Source: Aphrocallistes beatrix
Taxonomy: Eukaryota > Porifera > Hexactinellida > Sceptrulophora > Aphrocallistidae
Assembly: GCA_963281255.1 (NCBI GenBank)
Contig: OY725488.1
Coordinates: forward strand, 11,381,524 to 11,445,523
Length of the DNA: 64,000 nucleotides
Direction of reading: 5' to 3'
Positions 1 through 12,400 of this stretch are shown here, piece by piece. The notes below the pieces were generated by a model that ran no database searches, was not told where the DNA came from, and worked only from the letters and a program-made list of their open reading frames with translations. How positions within the stretch are numbered: position 1 is the first letter of the stretch; every line of letters starts with the position of its first letter. The position numbers were made by a program, and so were the translations under genes.

Positions 1-660
1 ACCATGCATTCTTTCGGAGTATTGCATGACAGTGGAACCCGCATTCTCGGCAGGCAGTGTTCCATACAGGATTTGCATGCAAGGTGGGCAACCTGGGATA
101 TCTAAATGTTTAAGGGGGGCAGGTACTAAATCACATCTCTTCATTTTATGCTTTATTTTATTTCTAGGGGGGCACTTGAATGAGTAGGGGGGGTAAGTGC
201 CCCCCCTAGTCAGTTGACATGTCCTGTTTGGGATACAGACAATTCGTGACATTATCATTCTAGATACAATAATTTCTCTTTATTTGCTTCCACATTGGTG
301 AATTTGATCCGTGAAACTTGATAATTTCTCCATAATTGTCGGCTCCTATTTGTCCATATATACTGATCCTTATTTACAAAATAATTATATTTCCTAAAAC
401 ATAGTTTGTATATTAGAATTCGTACTGTCTAATTCTTTAATGAAGTGAACTGAGTTTAAAGTTAGTATTTCAATTGCCTTGTGGTCAAATATCTTATGCG
501 ATTCTTCCGAACTTGTTTGAACGAAGTTAGATTGGAGTGGGAATATAATTGAATCACATTCCAAGTACACTGCGGTTTTGATCACTAGAATAGATTTGTG
601 TGGTAAATGCGCATTCCATTTGCACTTCAATTTACATCCTGATGCATGTGATTATGCGGT
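1..660. other. No gene seen; G/C-run repeat near 165-215
   Basis: Nothing codes convincingly here. A short G-run/C-run palindrome at about 165-215 looks like the edge of a repeat. The rest is AT-rich sequence without recognisable structure. Confidence 0.4.
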
Positions 661-665
661 AGTTG

Positions 666-1422
666 CAGGGTTGGCTAATTTAACCCACCCCCGGGTTAAA
701 CCCGGGCTGGGCAAAACCCCCTTTTGTGGGTTAAAGTGGGTTTTATTCTAATGTACTTGTAAATCAAGTTAATTTTAGCGATATTAATTGTTTGGATTGA
801 AAATCCTTATACTGCGTATTATATTGAGATTCCGTAATGATGTTTTTAATAAGACCTGATGTACGAACATGGAATTTCTTAAAAGTTACAACAATCTGAG
901 GTGCTTTAAGTAAACAATCAAAAGATACTACTTTATATAGAGCAGTTTGTTCATCTTACCTACTCTAATCTTAGCGGTTACTACATGTATAATGGCAAGT
1001 TTTGTTGGTGGCCCAGTGATCCTGTTCAAAGCTTTTTTCTAAAAGTAGAAGGTCCAAGGTGAGGCGCATAAATGCTTTTATCGAGCGGATATTTTCTAAC
1101 TTTAGTTTAGTCCAGACAAACTTCGAAATAGATTAGACTTAGAGAAAACGGCAAAATTGGTAACCTGTTATCGGGAATTGAGAGGTTCAGTGGAGTTTGA
1201 ATGGTGATTTGCTTTTCATTTGTTTTGATTTTCATTAGTGTATTAGATTTTGATATTCACCTCTTACAATAAATACGCTTATATAATTAATTATATCGTT
1301 GAATTTGAAAACAAGGACAATAACTGGGAAAATCCGTTTCTGGAGAATAAAACCCGTTTTAACCGGATTAAACCCACTGGGCTGGGCAAAACCTATTTAA
1401 CCCGGGTTAAATTCCAACCCTG
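666..1422. mobile_element. Non-autonomous hAT-like element (MITE)
   Basis: The two ends are inverted: the left begins CAGGGTTGG and the right ends CCAACCCTG. Both subterminal regions are rich in TTAACCCGGGTTAA-type palindromes and share GGGCTGGGCAAAACC. No coding capacity. CAGGG-type termini resemble hAT MITEs; no matching 8-bp target duplication is visible, so the family call is inferred. Confidence 0.5.
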
Positions 1423-1616
1423 ATAAAAACCTATGTGCAAAGTAGAAGTGCTACAACCTGCCAATGCTTCTAAATTATGAATTTTGATTTAGAATGAAAA
1501 TACAATCTTGGTTCCTTAACAAAGTATTAATGCGGTCAGTGGGTTTGATAATTATAATCGTAGAATTACACGAGCAATTATACTTATCTTTGTAACTGTT
1601 GAGTAGTACATTATGG

Positions 1617-1750
1617 GCAATGGCGGATCCAGATATTTTAATTTAGAGCCCCAACTTAAATTAGACCTTCCTAGAATTAGAAGACCAGCGTTAATGCAGA
1701 GCCAAGATTTTGGATTGGATTCATGAGCGAGCAATTAAGGTCTGGGAGGA
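1617..1750. repeat. Short interspersed repeat, inverted relative to 5935-6092
   Basis: It shares stretches such as CTAGAATTAGAAGA and AAGGTCTGGGAG with the reverse complement of 5935-6092. The copies are diverged and have no ORF. Confidence 0.55.
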
Positions 1751-2295
1751 AGCTGGAAACTCCTGAATTCATTTTTAGTGTCTATCACCTTATATCATAA
1801 CACAACAGTATTTTATATGCAAATTACATGTAATTAAAGCTTTGAAATTCTATCCAGGATTTCATACAGAATTCAGAAGCGTAGATAAGAAGAATATTCC
1901 ATCTCAAATAAGATGATTCTCCCCCAAACAAGGCTGTAGACACAGGTGTGAATTGGTCTTGTTGGGAATAAATGTGGTCAGGTTGAAACTAGACAGACAG
2001 ATAGATAGATGATGAAATTTGTCAAAAGTGGTCAGATTAAAACGGAACGGTGGCTACGGGCCTGCCAAATCTGCAGAATATTAATCTAGAATGGTCGCCA
2101 AATCAGGAAAAAGTTCGTCAGAAACGAAATTCCATTCAAATCCCAAAATCTCCAAAATAAAACCCATCCTAAGCTAGCAGATATTTAGAATAGACATAAG
2201 GAATCTAATAGAAACAAACACTCTTAAATAAATGATAAACTAAAATATTCACAAACAAACTCTACCAACCCACAACTCTCCACCAGACAGAACAG
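1751..2295. other. No gene seen
   Basis: AT-rich flank downstream of the sirtuin stop codon, with a short GACA/GATA microsatellite near 1990-2010. I recognise nothing else. Confidence 0.4.
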
Positions 2296-3281
2296 CTATG
2301 AATCCATCTCACTCACTGCATGGCTCCACTCTCCCTCTCTGACGTCATAGTCCAGCCTCAACTGTTTCACGCCTGCACTCACGTCCACTCCCAGCTCGTA
2401 GTCAGGTTCATGGTAATGCCCTTGGAAGACGATGATTATCTTCAGCACTGAAGATGGCGCGGATTTAAACTTGAAAGAGAATGGTTCCTTTTCAATCCGC
2501 GTTTCCGTTTCTTGACTGGGCAGTTTGGCGTAGAGTGCGTGTATGAATGAGTAGGGCGTGTCTTCGAACACGTCCAGTCCTTGCATCTTGAACTCCCAGT
2601 CTCCCAGCATGGACGCTTGCTGGAGAGAGAAGCTAGCTCTGCGCTTCAGCTTGAAGCTGGGTATCGGGATGCTCAGCTGCGCCATGACTTTCTCCATGAA
2701 CGCGTCACACATGCTGTGCACGTTGACAGTGGCTAGCTTGTGCAGAGCTGTCTTCTGCAGGTTGCAGATGGCGAGTTTCCCGCCTCGCGATCCTACGGTC
2801 GCTGGGATGTCAGCCGCGGGACTGACAGTGAGACTGGAGCCTAGCACCACGCACACGTCCGCCTTTCCCGCGTGCTCGTACGCCGCCCTGATCTCACGCT
2901 CCGGCAGCTGCTCTCCGAAGTTAACGATGGAGTCCAGCAACACGTTGCGACAGTTGGGATCGTAACAGCGACGCGTCGTCTCATGGCTGAACACGCCAAA
3001 CGCTTCTCTCGTCTCGAAATCCCTCAGATACTGCACCCCGCACTCGGAGCAAGACTCCAGGTTGGTGTTGCCGTGGAGCTCTGCTAGCTGCCGCGGGTTC
3101 AAGCCGCCACGGCGGTGCAGTCCGTCTACGTTCTGTGACACGGTGAATTGGACCAGGCCCGCTTCATGCAGTGCCACCATGGACATGTGTGTGAGTGTAG
3201 GCAGCGCACGGATCAGCTGCACCTCCTTCTTCCCCGCAGAACGTCTGCTCTGTCCGTGTGCGTAGCTCCCACACCCGGGAC
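2296..3281 (-). CDS. SIRT6/7-class sirtuin, C-terminal exon
   Basis: NAD-dependent protein deacylase, core and C-terminal part. In order along the protein: SQNVDGLHRRGG, the catalytic-His motif AELHGN, a four-Cys zinc site (CSEC then CYDPNC), NFGEQLPE, the NAD-binding GSSLTVSPAADIP and a final ICNLQ. AELHGN and the NLQ region look closest to nuclear SIRT6/7-type sirtuins. About 110 further residues follow the catalytic domain and I do not recognise them. The exon begins at a CTAG acceptor (exon base 3281). The donor of the exon at 5146 leaves a phase-1 G, and joining to 3281 gives an open frame (TGPG...). No start codon lies in this exon. Its upstream exon is damaged (see 5146-5745), so the locus may be a pseudogene or use another first exon. 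Confidence 0.8.
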
Positions 3282-3496
3282 CTAGAAACAGGTGTAGCTA
3301 ACCTTCAAATACTATACATGCCAACGGTCCGTTTTTTGAGGGAAGTCTCGCTTTATTCGCGTTTCTATTGAGCCAATTTTCACGAGTGTCTCCTTTGGGA
3401 TATGGGCAGTTCTGTGCACAGATAATTCGGTACATATTGTAATCTTTACTATTAAAACTCTCCCTATATATACGTATATGTATATATATATATATA

Positions 3497-3866
3497 TGTA
3501 ACGAATTGATGGAAGAAACTGCCAGGTATAGAAAGCTGATTCTTGGCATGTGGGAGTCTTATGAAAACGTCTACACATCATGGAGTTATGACACCATTGT
3601 CACCTATTATAATTAGAAATTTCAGTTTATTTAAGATGATAGAAGGCTTAAGTTTTAATAGAATGTGTATATTAATATACCTCACAAATAATGCAACTAT
3701 CATCAAAAAATGATGACACATCACTCTGTTATGATGTCATCTTTACGCATCAAAAAAATTGACTTATTGGATGATTTTTTTGTGCGATATCGATTTTAAC
3801 AGTAAGACAGATAAATTTAGAGAGATGTTATATCCTTTATAATTAATCAATGCGACCCCAGGATAT
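3497..3866 (-). repeat. Interspersed repeat family (i), reverse, hairpin end missing
   Basis: Starts AACGAATTGAT.GAAGAAACTGCCAGG and matches the reverse complement of 4339-4806 and 29349-29844. It lies inside the sirtuin intron, facing the forward copy across a Tigger-like MITE. Confidence 0.7.
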
Positions 3867-3871
3867 ATATA

Positions 3872-4320
3872 CAGTCGAACCTGCTATAACGGCCACTCTG
3901 TATAACGGTCACCTGTCTATAGCGGTCACCATTGAACAGTCCCGTCCGAAATTCCATAATATTTACCCTGTGTATAGCGGTCACCTGCTCAACGCGGCCA
4001 GCGACCACCCATTTGCAGTCCCTACTGACCCAAAAACTGTGTATAACGGCCACTATCTGTCTATAATTGTTACTACGTACCTGTCTAGAACGACCATCAC
4101 CTTTTTCACCTTTTTATGTATTTATGACAGGACCTGTTACGAACGATAAACAAGTTTAACTATATTACTTCAAGTAACAGATTTCTAAAAACTTGATATT
4201 CATTTCACTACGTTGATACCTTTTGAGGATTAAGACAATTACCTGTATATAACGGCCACCTGTGTATAACGGCCAATTTTGTCCAGTCCCTTGGGTAGCC
4301 GTTATATACAGGTTCCAATG
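3872..4320. mobile_element. Tigger/pogo-like MITE, TA target
   Basis: Left end CAGTCGAACCTGCTATAACG and right end ...GGTTCCAATG are inverted and both are flanked by TA. The interior repeats the theme TATAACGGTCACC. A related reversed copy is at 55672-56024. No ORF of its own. Confidence 0.7.
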
Positions 4321-4338
4321 TATATATATATATATATA

Positions 4339-4806
4339 CAAGCGCGCTGGCAGACACAAAGTGTCCGCCAGAGGTGTCCTTTGGACGCCTAGGCTCACAT
4401 TGATTGATTATAAGGGAGATAACATCTCTCTAAATTTGTCTGTCTTACTGTTAAAATCGATATCACTCGAAAAATCACAAATTTGTCAAATATAAAATTT
4501 TTTGTTACTTAATGATGACGTCATAACAGATTGATGAGTCATCATTTTTAGAGAGTTGTCTCATATTCGAGAGATATTGATATACACATTCTATTAAAAT
4601 TTGAGCCACCTATCACCTAATATGGCTGAGCTATAGCGGAAAAACTGAAATTTCTAATAATTAAAAAGGTGCCAATGACGTCATAAATCCATGATGAGTC
4701 GACATTTTCGTCTGAGCACATAAGTGGAGCCATAGCCAAAAGACTCCCACATGCCAAAAATCAGCTTTCTGTGCCTGACAGTTTCTTCAATCAATTCGTT
4801 ATATAG
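4339..4806 (+). repeat. Interspersed repeat family (i), forward, with GC-rich hairpin end
   Basis: Begins with CAAGCGCGCT and a hairpin around GGACACAAAGTGTCC, and ends CTTCAATCAATTCGTTA next to a TA/GATA microsatellite. Same family as 3497-3866, 29349-29844, 35545-35810, 54478-54882 and 55335-55665. Confidence 0.7.
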
Positions 4807-5145
4807 ATAGATAGAGATATATATAGATCTCACGTCATGTCCCACGAATTCAACTTCGTTCGTGCATACTTTATGATAACTTGATTGGTATGTCTGAAAT
4901 ATTGAGTTGAAATGTGTTCAGTTCATACTAGCCAAATTGAGCCATGCTAAAAGCTGAATTTAATTTCGCGGGACATGGCGAGACACAATAGAAAGGTATT
5001 GTGCTTGGAGTATAAATAAATTGAGACATAATTGGAAAATTTTATCTAAAAACGGGGCATTCATGAAAATTAATTCATTAGGAGAGTGAAAAACTCCATA
5101 GCCATAGCCATAGTGCATCTCCCACAGGAGCTGCACTCAACTAAC

Positions 5146-5745
5146 CCGTCTCCAGCATAGTATCCATTCCACTCCTGAAGTCAGGAATGCCAGCGCTCGT
5201 ACTGATGCCAGCCACCGTGAAGAAGATCACAGCTTCCCTTTCCGAATCCACTCCGCCACCTGATCCACCTTCCGACTCAGCTCTTGCGGAGAGTCGACGA
5301 ACTCTTTCTTCTGCTCTTCATCCCCGATATTGTACTGCCGTCCGGCGGCTCCGGAGTTAGGCTTAGCCCCGGAATGACCGGGCCCTCACGCACCACTGTC
5401 TCAGTCGGTTTCAGTTTCCCTTTCATCTCTCCCAACTTCTCCTTGAACACCGCCGTTCCTTCCAACCGCGGTCTCGCCTTCTCGGGCTCCTCCGTCGGTT
5501 TATCTGCTCCAGTGTTCGCCGGGATTTGTCCACTTTGGTTAATTATCCCAGTACTTGAGTCTTGGAACTTGGAACATGAATTCCGTATGTGAGTTCCAAT
5601 TCACTGATTGATGTGTCGCATCTAAATATTCTAATTGTTTCATTCTGTATTATACATAGATACAACACAATATTCATGAATGGAATGGATACTAGAAGAC
5701 ATATGTCGAAGCATGAAATTTTCAATGATAAATATTTAAACCTGA
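5146..5745 (-). pseudogene. Sirtuin N-terminal exon and 5' flank, frameshifted copy
   Basis: Encodes the N-terminal NAD-binding segment. It ends in ...GIPDFRSGMDTMLETG and then a GT donor read at 5145-5144, which matches the acceptor at 3281. Compared with the copy at 63440-63956, one base is missing after WIRKGK, which breaks the frame. The family motif GAGIS reads VAGIS, so a conserved glycine of the NAD-binding loop is also lost. An N-terminal linker-like reading (EGTAVFKEKLG...LTPEPPDGS) sits in a different frame from the catalytic segment in both copies. No in-frame ATG precedes the catalytic part. This is a decayed first exon unless the assembly is wrong. Confidence 0.7.
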
Positions 5746-5799
5746 GAGCAGTAGCAGCTCCACGGGGGTGTCATGTACCCGAAATAAAGTTATAAAGTT

Positions 5800-6504
5800 G
5801 CTTCCTACTTTTTGACTTTTCTATGCATCCAAATTAATAAATAGTAAGATAAATCAGATCAAAATATTTGCTCCATAGATGGTCAGAATAATTGTAGGTT
5901 GATATTTCAGCGTCTAACTTTTGAACAGTTTAAGGTGGGCAATCCTCCCAGACCCTTATTTGCTCGCTTAGGACCCTTGTTACAATCATTCTACTTACGC
6001 CCTGCATTTTCGCTCTTCTAATTCTAGGACAGTCGAATTTAAGTGCCCCCCCCCCCCCCCCCAAATTAAAATCTCTGGAGCCACTGCCTGAGAAAGTCAG
6101 TCCTAGTATACATAGCTAGGGGAAATATGCATTAATATTCTAATTCTAGTGGATTCTTTGTTGTGTGGAGTAAAACGTGCTATTTCATATTATTATCTGA
6201 ATTTGGGTTGCTTCATGCTCGTTAGCTATCCGATAGTATCTAAATTGTCCTAAAGTTTCTCACACCATTTCAAATGACTTATTAATGTGAAACTTCGTTT
6301 TCTAGCATGCTCATGGTGAAGACTAGGCCAGGCCTAGAAACAAACTTAGAAGCAGATCTACGCTGTTGCTAATCTCAATTTTTCAAAAGTGATCCGGTTG
6401 GTTCGGTATAAAACAGACCAATTCTAAAACAGTGGTGCAGTCGCTGATAATTTATAACTTATTCGTAGACTCATTATTTGACACCTTCATGACAGTTTTC
6501 ATAT
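5800..6504. other. No gene; short repeat and poly-C tract
   Basis: Contains the repeat at 5935-6092 (inverted partner of 1617-1750) with an uninterrupted run of about 18 C. No coding evidence. Confidence 0.5.
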
Positions 6505-6837
6505 CTCTGAGTCGACAATTCTTCAATCAATTCGAACAAATAAAACAAAAAAATTCCAACAAATTCTATGTTGTAATACGTACATACATAAGATGTTACT
6601 ATATAATCGACTATCTAACCTCATGACTGCCTATCAGCTGATGCCTGGTGTGTGGTCTAACCAGTGGATAGTCATGCACAGTTCCCGAATCAAAAAAGAA
6701 TTCTCCCTCTGTTAAAATCTGAATCTGGGAATTGCGCTATCAGTTATAAATATCTCTTTGACTCTTCCCTGTATGCGATGCCACGTGGTCCGTTTAGCGC
6801 CCATTTCCTCGCCCCGAGCAGCCACTGCTACAGAGGA

Positions 6838-6962
6838 ACTGACATCTTAGACTTAGAACATTCCAGAAGACTCCAGTTATCCATCTCCACTGGAAGGTCT
6901 GTCAGTCTGTCCCAAAGCTGGACAAAGGCATTCACAAAGTTGTGCCATTGTCTGTGGTAGCC
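6838..6962 (-). other. Possible coding remnant, product unknown
   Basis: On the minus strand one frame stays open for roughly 40 codons with a tryptophan-rich, protein-like composition (including VNAFVQLWDRLTDLPVEM), ending in a stop near 6838. It could be a last exon or a transposon fragment. I do not recognise it. Confidence 0.2.
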
Positions 6963-8334
6963 ATGAATTAGAAAGAGTCTATGTTTTTTATGAATTATAA
7001 TTATTAAAAATGTGTATTATTACAAATAGAAGATGAGCGAAATTAGCGAAAATCGAGTACGAAATAACTGACAATGCATACAAATTTAAAATCAACTATC
7101 TAACCTCTTCAACCTGGTGCATAGGTGACGAACTTTTACCGCCCGTTATATCCAATACTCAGATTGAGATATCATCGAAATAGCAGAAACCTCCTAGCTT
7201 GGACATTGTCAGGAATTTTTGTAGGAGGAGCTTTATCCAGCCAGCGGGGCAACTTCCCCCTGACCTCCTCCCTACGCCCTTGCCTCCTAGGCTAGTATTA
7301 AAAAATAACAAATGCCATCCTGATCGAGTTAGTGGTTGGAGAAGTATAGCCTGTTACGTCGTACTCGATTTCACTGCTAAATTCGCTGCTGACTTCACAC
7401 TCATAAATAAATACATATTAATTTAAAATCATCTAGCCTCATCAACCTGGTGCAGAGGCAAATGCGGTCACAGGAACTTTCCAACCCGGAGCGAGGCGGG
7501 ACCAAAAATCCCGGGCCGCAGAATCAAACTCGCCGCAAATGCCTCGGATGAACTTTTGAGTTTGAATCAACATGTTAATATTATCATGACATTTATAGCT
7601 AGACAGCAGGGACGGACCCAGGGGTGGCATTATATCCAGGTTCTCCACCCTCCACTCAAAGAGAAAGTGCATTAGTCAGGTCTTAGCTAAGAATAGTCAT
7701 AATACCACGGTTCGCTCTCTCTAATAAACCTTGATTTGCCCATGGCAGAGCTCAACAAAATAATTTCCCAAATACCAACTCGTCCAAAGACGAAGACAAA
7801 CAAAGTACCCAAAGACACTGGTCTCCAGGATTCCTCAAAAACTCCAAAGCCCTCTTTATCAGGTTTTGAACACTTTGATAGGGACGAGTTGACCAAAAAA
7901 AGGAGAGTTGACTGGTTCCAGGTTTTCTATGTTGTTACAACAGTATTTCAAGGTAATTGGTACGAGTTGGCCAAGTGCTTTTGGACGAGTTGGTACGAGA
8001 ATCTGTCCTAGGACAGATATCGGGTATATTCTGTCCTAGCCCAGAATCCACCCCCATGGGCTGTATTCTGAGTTAGGGGGTATATTCTGGGCTACCCCAC
8101 TTCATACCGGGTATAATCGAGCCTAGTACATAATATAGCCGGGGGGTATATTCTTGGCTGCATCGGGCTACACCGGTCATATCGTTTATTCAATTGGCTG
8201 CTTAGTCTGTACCCACGAGCTCTAGACCTGTTCAGTATACGAGTTATTTAGGATCATAAATTCATGTATTGTCCCACTTAGTTTCTTAAACGTTTTCACA
8301 TAAATTAAGAAAACTATAGCACGGACGGTGGCTA

Positions 8335-9970
8335 ACCCTTTCGGCGGTCTTAACATTCCCACTCCAGCTGGCGGGAGAATAGCGAGTTGGGAGAAATTCT
8401 TCCGATCCGCAGTGGCGACACTATTGACACAGGAAGGGGGACAAAACTAGCGATAGGACTTCTACCTGCTTATGTTTCCGCAGGCCAGTGGAGAGAGGAA
8501 CTGTTAAAGATTTAGTACACGAGTTAGGGACTTAAAATCGCTGTTCAAGCTCTGTCTGATCCTCCATCGATCCTCAACAGGCGTTACTTACGCTTGTCAC
8601 AAGGAATGTGAGCAGAGTTCAGTCGATTACTTCTATGAGCTACGTCCGTCGCGATGGCCGCCGAGGCTCCTTGAGAATGTCTTTCCTTGAACTGAGCAGT
8701 CAGATGCCAGCACAGAATCCCTGAAAGAGTGGATAGCGGCCCAGACGAGGACACAAACCCATTGAGAGGGATTCTATCGTTATGTACGTAGAACACGCCC
8801 AACGAGGCTTAGCACTCGATCGGGTAACAGGGACTTGAACCGCAAACTCGAGGTACGGACAAGAGCAAGCGAGAGGATAAAAGAGTGTGTGAAGAGTGAG
8901 AGCGAAGAGGTCTTAAGCAGAACGAGCCACACGTGGAGCACCATACTAAGCAAGAGGAAGCTGCGTGGAGAGAAGGCAAGAACACGATTAGACGTCGGAA
9001 CTATCCGAGTAGACCAAAGAGTTTGAAGGCTCCTGGATTGGACTAATCACGAAGTTAGATTCGGGGAGTATTGAGTGTATTCCGAAGCATCATTTATCGG
9101 CGGTCAAGCGTTGACTCGGGCAGAGCTCGTAGCAACAACTACCAGCGACTACCAACACATGCACAGCTAGTAGGTGGAACACGAATCCGGCTATCACTCA
9201 CCAGGGAGTCCATCGGACTAAGGGCGTTATTGGAACAATTTAATGACGTTTTGCCGCGAATCCTAAGAAGTTCAGTGCTGCCAAGCAGGCTCAGCATACG
9301 GGAATGTTCAACCTATCAAGTCCAAGAACGCAAGGGTGTCTCCACAGGTCGAGGAGGAAATAAACACCAGCTAGCTCAGATGCTAGACTCAGCTAGAGAA
9401 AGGTATTCTCCTACGTCCTCCTCCCCTCGTGCTAGCTGAGCTATTCCAGTGCAGAAGAAATGCAAGACACACAGGTTTCCCGTCGAGTATCGTGTAGTGA
9501 ATAACCAAATTAAGAAGGACTCCTACTTTCTCCCTGAATCAAGGATACGTTAGATAAGCTTAGGGAAACTAATATTTCTCGTCTCTAGACGCTGCTAGCG
9601 CCTACTGGAGTATCCCTATCCTAGAGTCGGACTCAGAGAAGACAGTCTTCACTACATCTAGGAGACTATTCAAACTCAGGAAAAAGGGAGTCCATTGGTA
9701 CTGGGACAGTTGCGAGGTGTTAACTAGCGCACCTGTGGTTCTGGCTTTTCCTGATTGGGCGAGGTTGATGCCTCTGGTAGCGCCGTGGGAGTGTGTTGCT
9801 CAAGAAAGCGCTCCACACCAACAAGAGATTATATTACTCTCCCACCAGTTCCAGGCCTCTCAACTCTAACGATCTCATCGTGCGTCTCACGATTTGGAAC
9901 CCTGTTCGTAATACTATTTTTCCATATCTCACGATTCGTCACTACCATCACACGGTTTAGTTAAATTATA
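8335..9970 (+). pseudogene. Gypsy LTR-retrotransposon copy A (gag, RT, RNase H), decayed
   Basis: Collinear but broken pieces of a Ty3/gypsy polyprotein. The gag piece at 8340-8540 has SWEKFFRSAVATLL, the same block as the gag at 11535. Near 9380-9700 there is a pre-RT/RT segment with KKDSYFLPE (family pattern KKDSYPLPE). At 9700-9850 there is an RNase H segment with LAFPDWAR then EVDASGSAVG. Several stops and frameshifts. The gag part is shared, inverted, with 56640-57400. No LTR was identified. Confidence 0.7.
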
Positions 9971-10099
9971 GGTTGGGAGGCCTGCGTTTTCCTCCCAACA
10001 AGACTACAATACTCTCTCACCCTTCTTTCCTACTAACAAACCTATTCCAACACCCAACCCAGAACCCAAACAGCTTCCAAATTCAAAACTCCAAAATCC

Positions 10100-11500
10100 T
10101 TCCAACTGCATCCTGGCAACCCATTCGCCAATGTGAACATACCGTCCCGACAGAGCGGAGAGAGAATCGCGTCTTGAGAAAAACTCTTCAGAGCCGCAGT
10201 TAAGCTTTTGCTTGCCTTGGAAATGGAGACAAGTTGTCAGTAGGGCTCCTTCCTGCATACGTCTGCAGAAGATCAGCCGAGAAAGAACTGTGAGAGACAT
10301 CCTCAGCCAAGATATGAACCTGAAGGACGCCTTCGGAGTCTTAAGAACCTCGACCTCCTGTCCATCCTCAACAGTCGATGGTGACTCTTTGCCGCGAAGA
10401 GTGGAACCTCATAGACGACTTCTACGAACTCAACTGAGGACAACCGCGATCGAAGCTTATGTATGGCGTGTCTCCTGCTGACAGGACAGCTACCACCACT
10501 GTACAAGGTCCAATGAAAAATTGGGTAGCTGGAAAGGACGAAATTACCATAGCAATACGTTAGAAGCCCGAGCAATGTATATAGTGTCTTGCATCATCTG
10601 TCCCAACCTTGGGGAAGGCCGAAATTGCTGTGGATATCGGAAACTGACGCAGATTACAACATTCATTCTTGATCCTTGACAGCCACGAGTCTACCATAAT
10701 CCTCTGCAGAGACTTCCTGAAGAAGTTTAGTTCAGTCGAGTTTGATTGGGACAACCACCTCGTTAGATTAGGTGAAAAGTGGAAATTCCGAAGCGACAAT
10801 CCTCGGCGGCCAAACCCTGTCCCCGGCCGAGAGGATCACTGGTACTATAACCGACTCGGTTCACCAAATCGAACCAAATCATGAGGAACCTACCTGGAAC
10901 ATGAACCCGGACTTGAGAACGAGCCAAAGAACTGAACTTCTGCGGCTACTCGAGAGATAACTTATTCAGATGTATTCGCCGTAAATCCAAAAAAGCCGAA
11001 ACACCACCGAGCACGTGATCGAAACCTTGAACGCTAGGCCGGTGAAATCAAAGAACAGGTTTCCTCCAGACTGAACGCGAGATAAATACCCAAGTCGACC
11101 AGATGTTGGAGAACAAAATCATAAGAAAGTCCACATCGTCTTGGGCTGCGCAAGTGATCCTAGTCCGAAAGAGGAATCAGACTTTAAGGTTCGTTGTCGA
11201 TTACAGGGGGCTAAACGATGTGACCAAGAAAGATTCCTACCCACTCCCTGAAGTTAGGACATTTTGGGCAAATTGAACGGTTGCGAATTTTACTCTACAC
11301 TGGACGGAGCAAGCGCGTGCTGGAGCATCCCAATCACTGAGGAGGATCGCGAGAAGACGGGTTTCATGACAACTAGGGTACAGTTTGAGTTTTGCGTTAT
11401 GCCATTTGGGTTATGTAATTACCGCCCAGGCAACTTACCAGCGAGCAATCGATTCCGCACTAAAGCATGTCACCAACAGCCAACCGTACATCGATGATCC
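10100..11500 (+). pseudogene. Gypsy retrotransposon copy B (gag, protease end, RT), decayed
   Basis: Second broken copy of the same family directly after copy A. A gag remnant is at about 10140-10300. The end of the protease region, with RDFLKKFSSVEFDWDN, is at 10700-10770. RT motifs run from 11070 to 11480: EINTQVDQMLENKIIRKS, RFVVDYRGLND, KKDSYPLPEVRT, then MPFGL. Frameshifts fall between blocks. It ends abruptly where copy C begins. Confidence 0.7.
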
Positions 11501-11534
11501 GCTTATCTAGACATAAATACCAATATTTTTTCCA

Positions 11535-12230
11535 ATGGCCGCTCCAATGAGCATCTCTATCCCGCCACTGAAGTTGGACGAAAGAATCGAAGACTGGCAG
11601 CCCCTATTTGTAGCAGCCACCAGTGCTCTCGCAGCTCAGGCCGGAGAACGGGCAGCCGTGCTGATTCTTCCCTCTTATGTGTGCAGGAACAAGTTTGAAA
11701 GAGACACTGCGCTTTTAGCGATAAAAGAAGAAACTGTCAATGCCGCATTCAAGGTGCTTTGCAAGGCCATCGATCCTCCTATCGACGAGCTAGAGGCCAC
11801 TGCGCGGTTCCGTAGTATGGTCTGGGCTAGAGGGATTCGAATTGAGGTATTTTTTACCCTTCTCTGGAAGGAGGGGAAACGCACTCAGTTCCTTAATTAA
11901 CAGGCAGGTTTGTATGGTTTTGGCTACGCAGCTCCCTAGCAGGGTTCACCCTGCAACCAAGAAATGGATCCTACAACAAGAAGTCAACCTGTTTACGGAC
12001 GCACAAATGCGAGAGTTCCTGGGAATGGTGCAACAAAACCTACGACAAGCAGATATACCCCTGGACTACGGGTTTCAGGAACCTGAGGACTGACATGGAT
12101 TTTACAAAGTCGTCGAGCAGGACAAGGAAGGGGATTATGATCGGCAGGCGAGCGATTCCGGTAGTGAACCCAGAGTGAAAGAGGTGTATAAGGTTCACTA
12201 TCCGGCAGCAGAAGACTCACTACAGAAGCT
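11535..12230 (+). pseudogene. Gypsy copy C: gag region
   Basis: An ATG-started reading (MAAPMSISIPPLKLDERIED) gives about 120 gag-like residues including LPSYVCRNKFERDTALLAIKEET. The frame then shifts and the gag continues (QLPSRVHPATKKWILQQEV...DYGFQEPED) to about 12093. Between about 12255 and 12360 remnants of CCHC zinc knuckles can be read (CFTCGK, then VCSHCHRMS). The same gag family recurs at 8340, 10140 and 39690. Confidence 0.7.
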
Positions 12231-12400
12231 CAACTCGTAGGTATAGTAGCCTCACTTGTTTCACCTGTGGTAAGGCGTCACGGCTATATAGCTTGTCCAG
12301 ACCGCGTGTGCAGCCACTGTCACAGGATGTCCTATTTCAGACGGGGAGTGGCCACGGAATGCCAACCGTAGAGGAAGGGACTAAGTGAAAAAGTGGATGA

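Larger units (their letters stand above)
5090..9020. repeat. Left arm of a large inverted duplication
   Basis: Collinear, in reverse complement, with 56640-57471 plus 62442-64000. Matching blocks include the sirtuin first exon and its 5' flank (5146-5745), about 6505-6640, about 7100-7370, about 8165-8270, and the gypsy gag fragment to about 9020. The left arm has extra sequence at about 7370-8165; the right arm has a 4.96-kb transposon. Confidence 0.75.

Noticed and set aside
394-630. 78-residue minus-strand ORF
   Set aside because: No motif, no splice context and AT-rich random composition.
2558-3265. Plus-strand ORFs of 67-135 residues
   Set aside because: Antisense shadows of the GC-richer sirtuin exon.
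5284-5592. Plus-strand 102-residue ORF
   Set aside because: Antisense to the sirtuin N-terminal exon; no family features.
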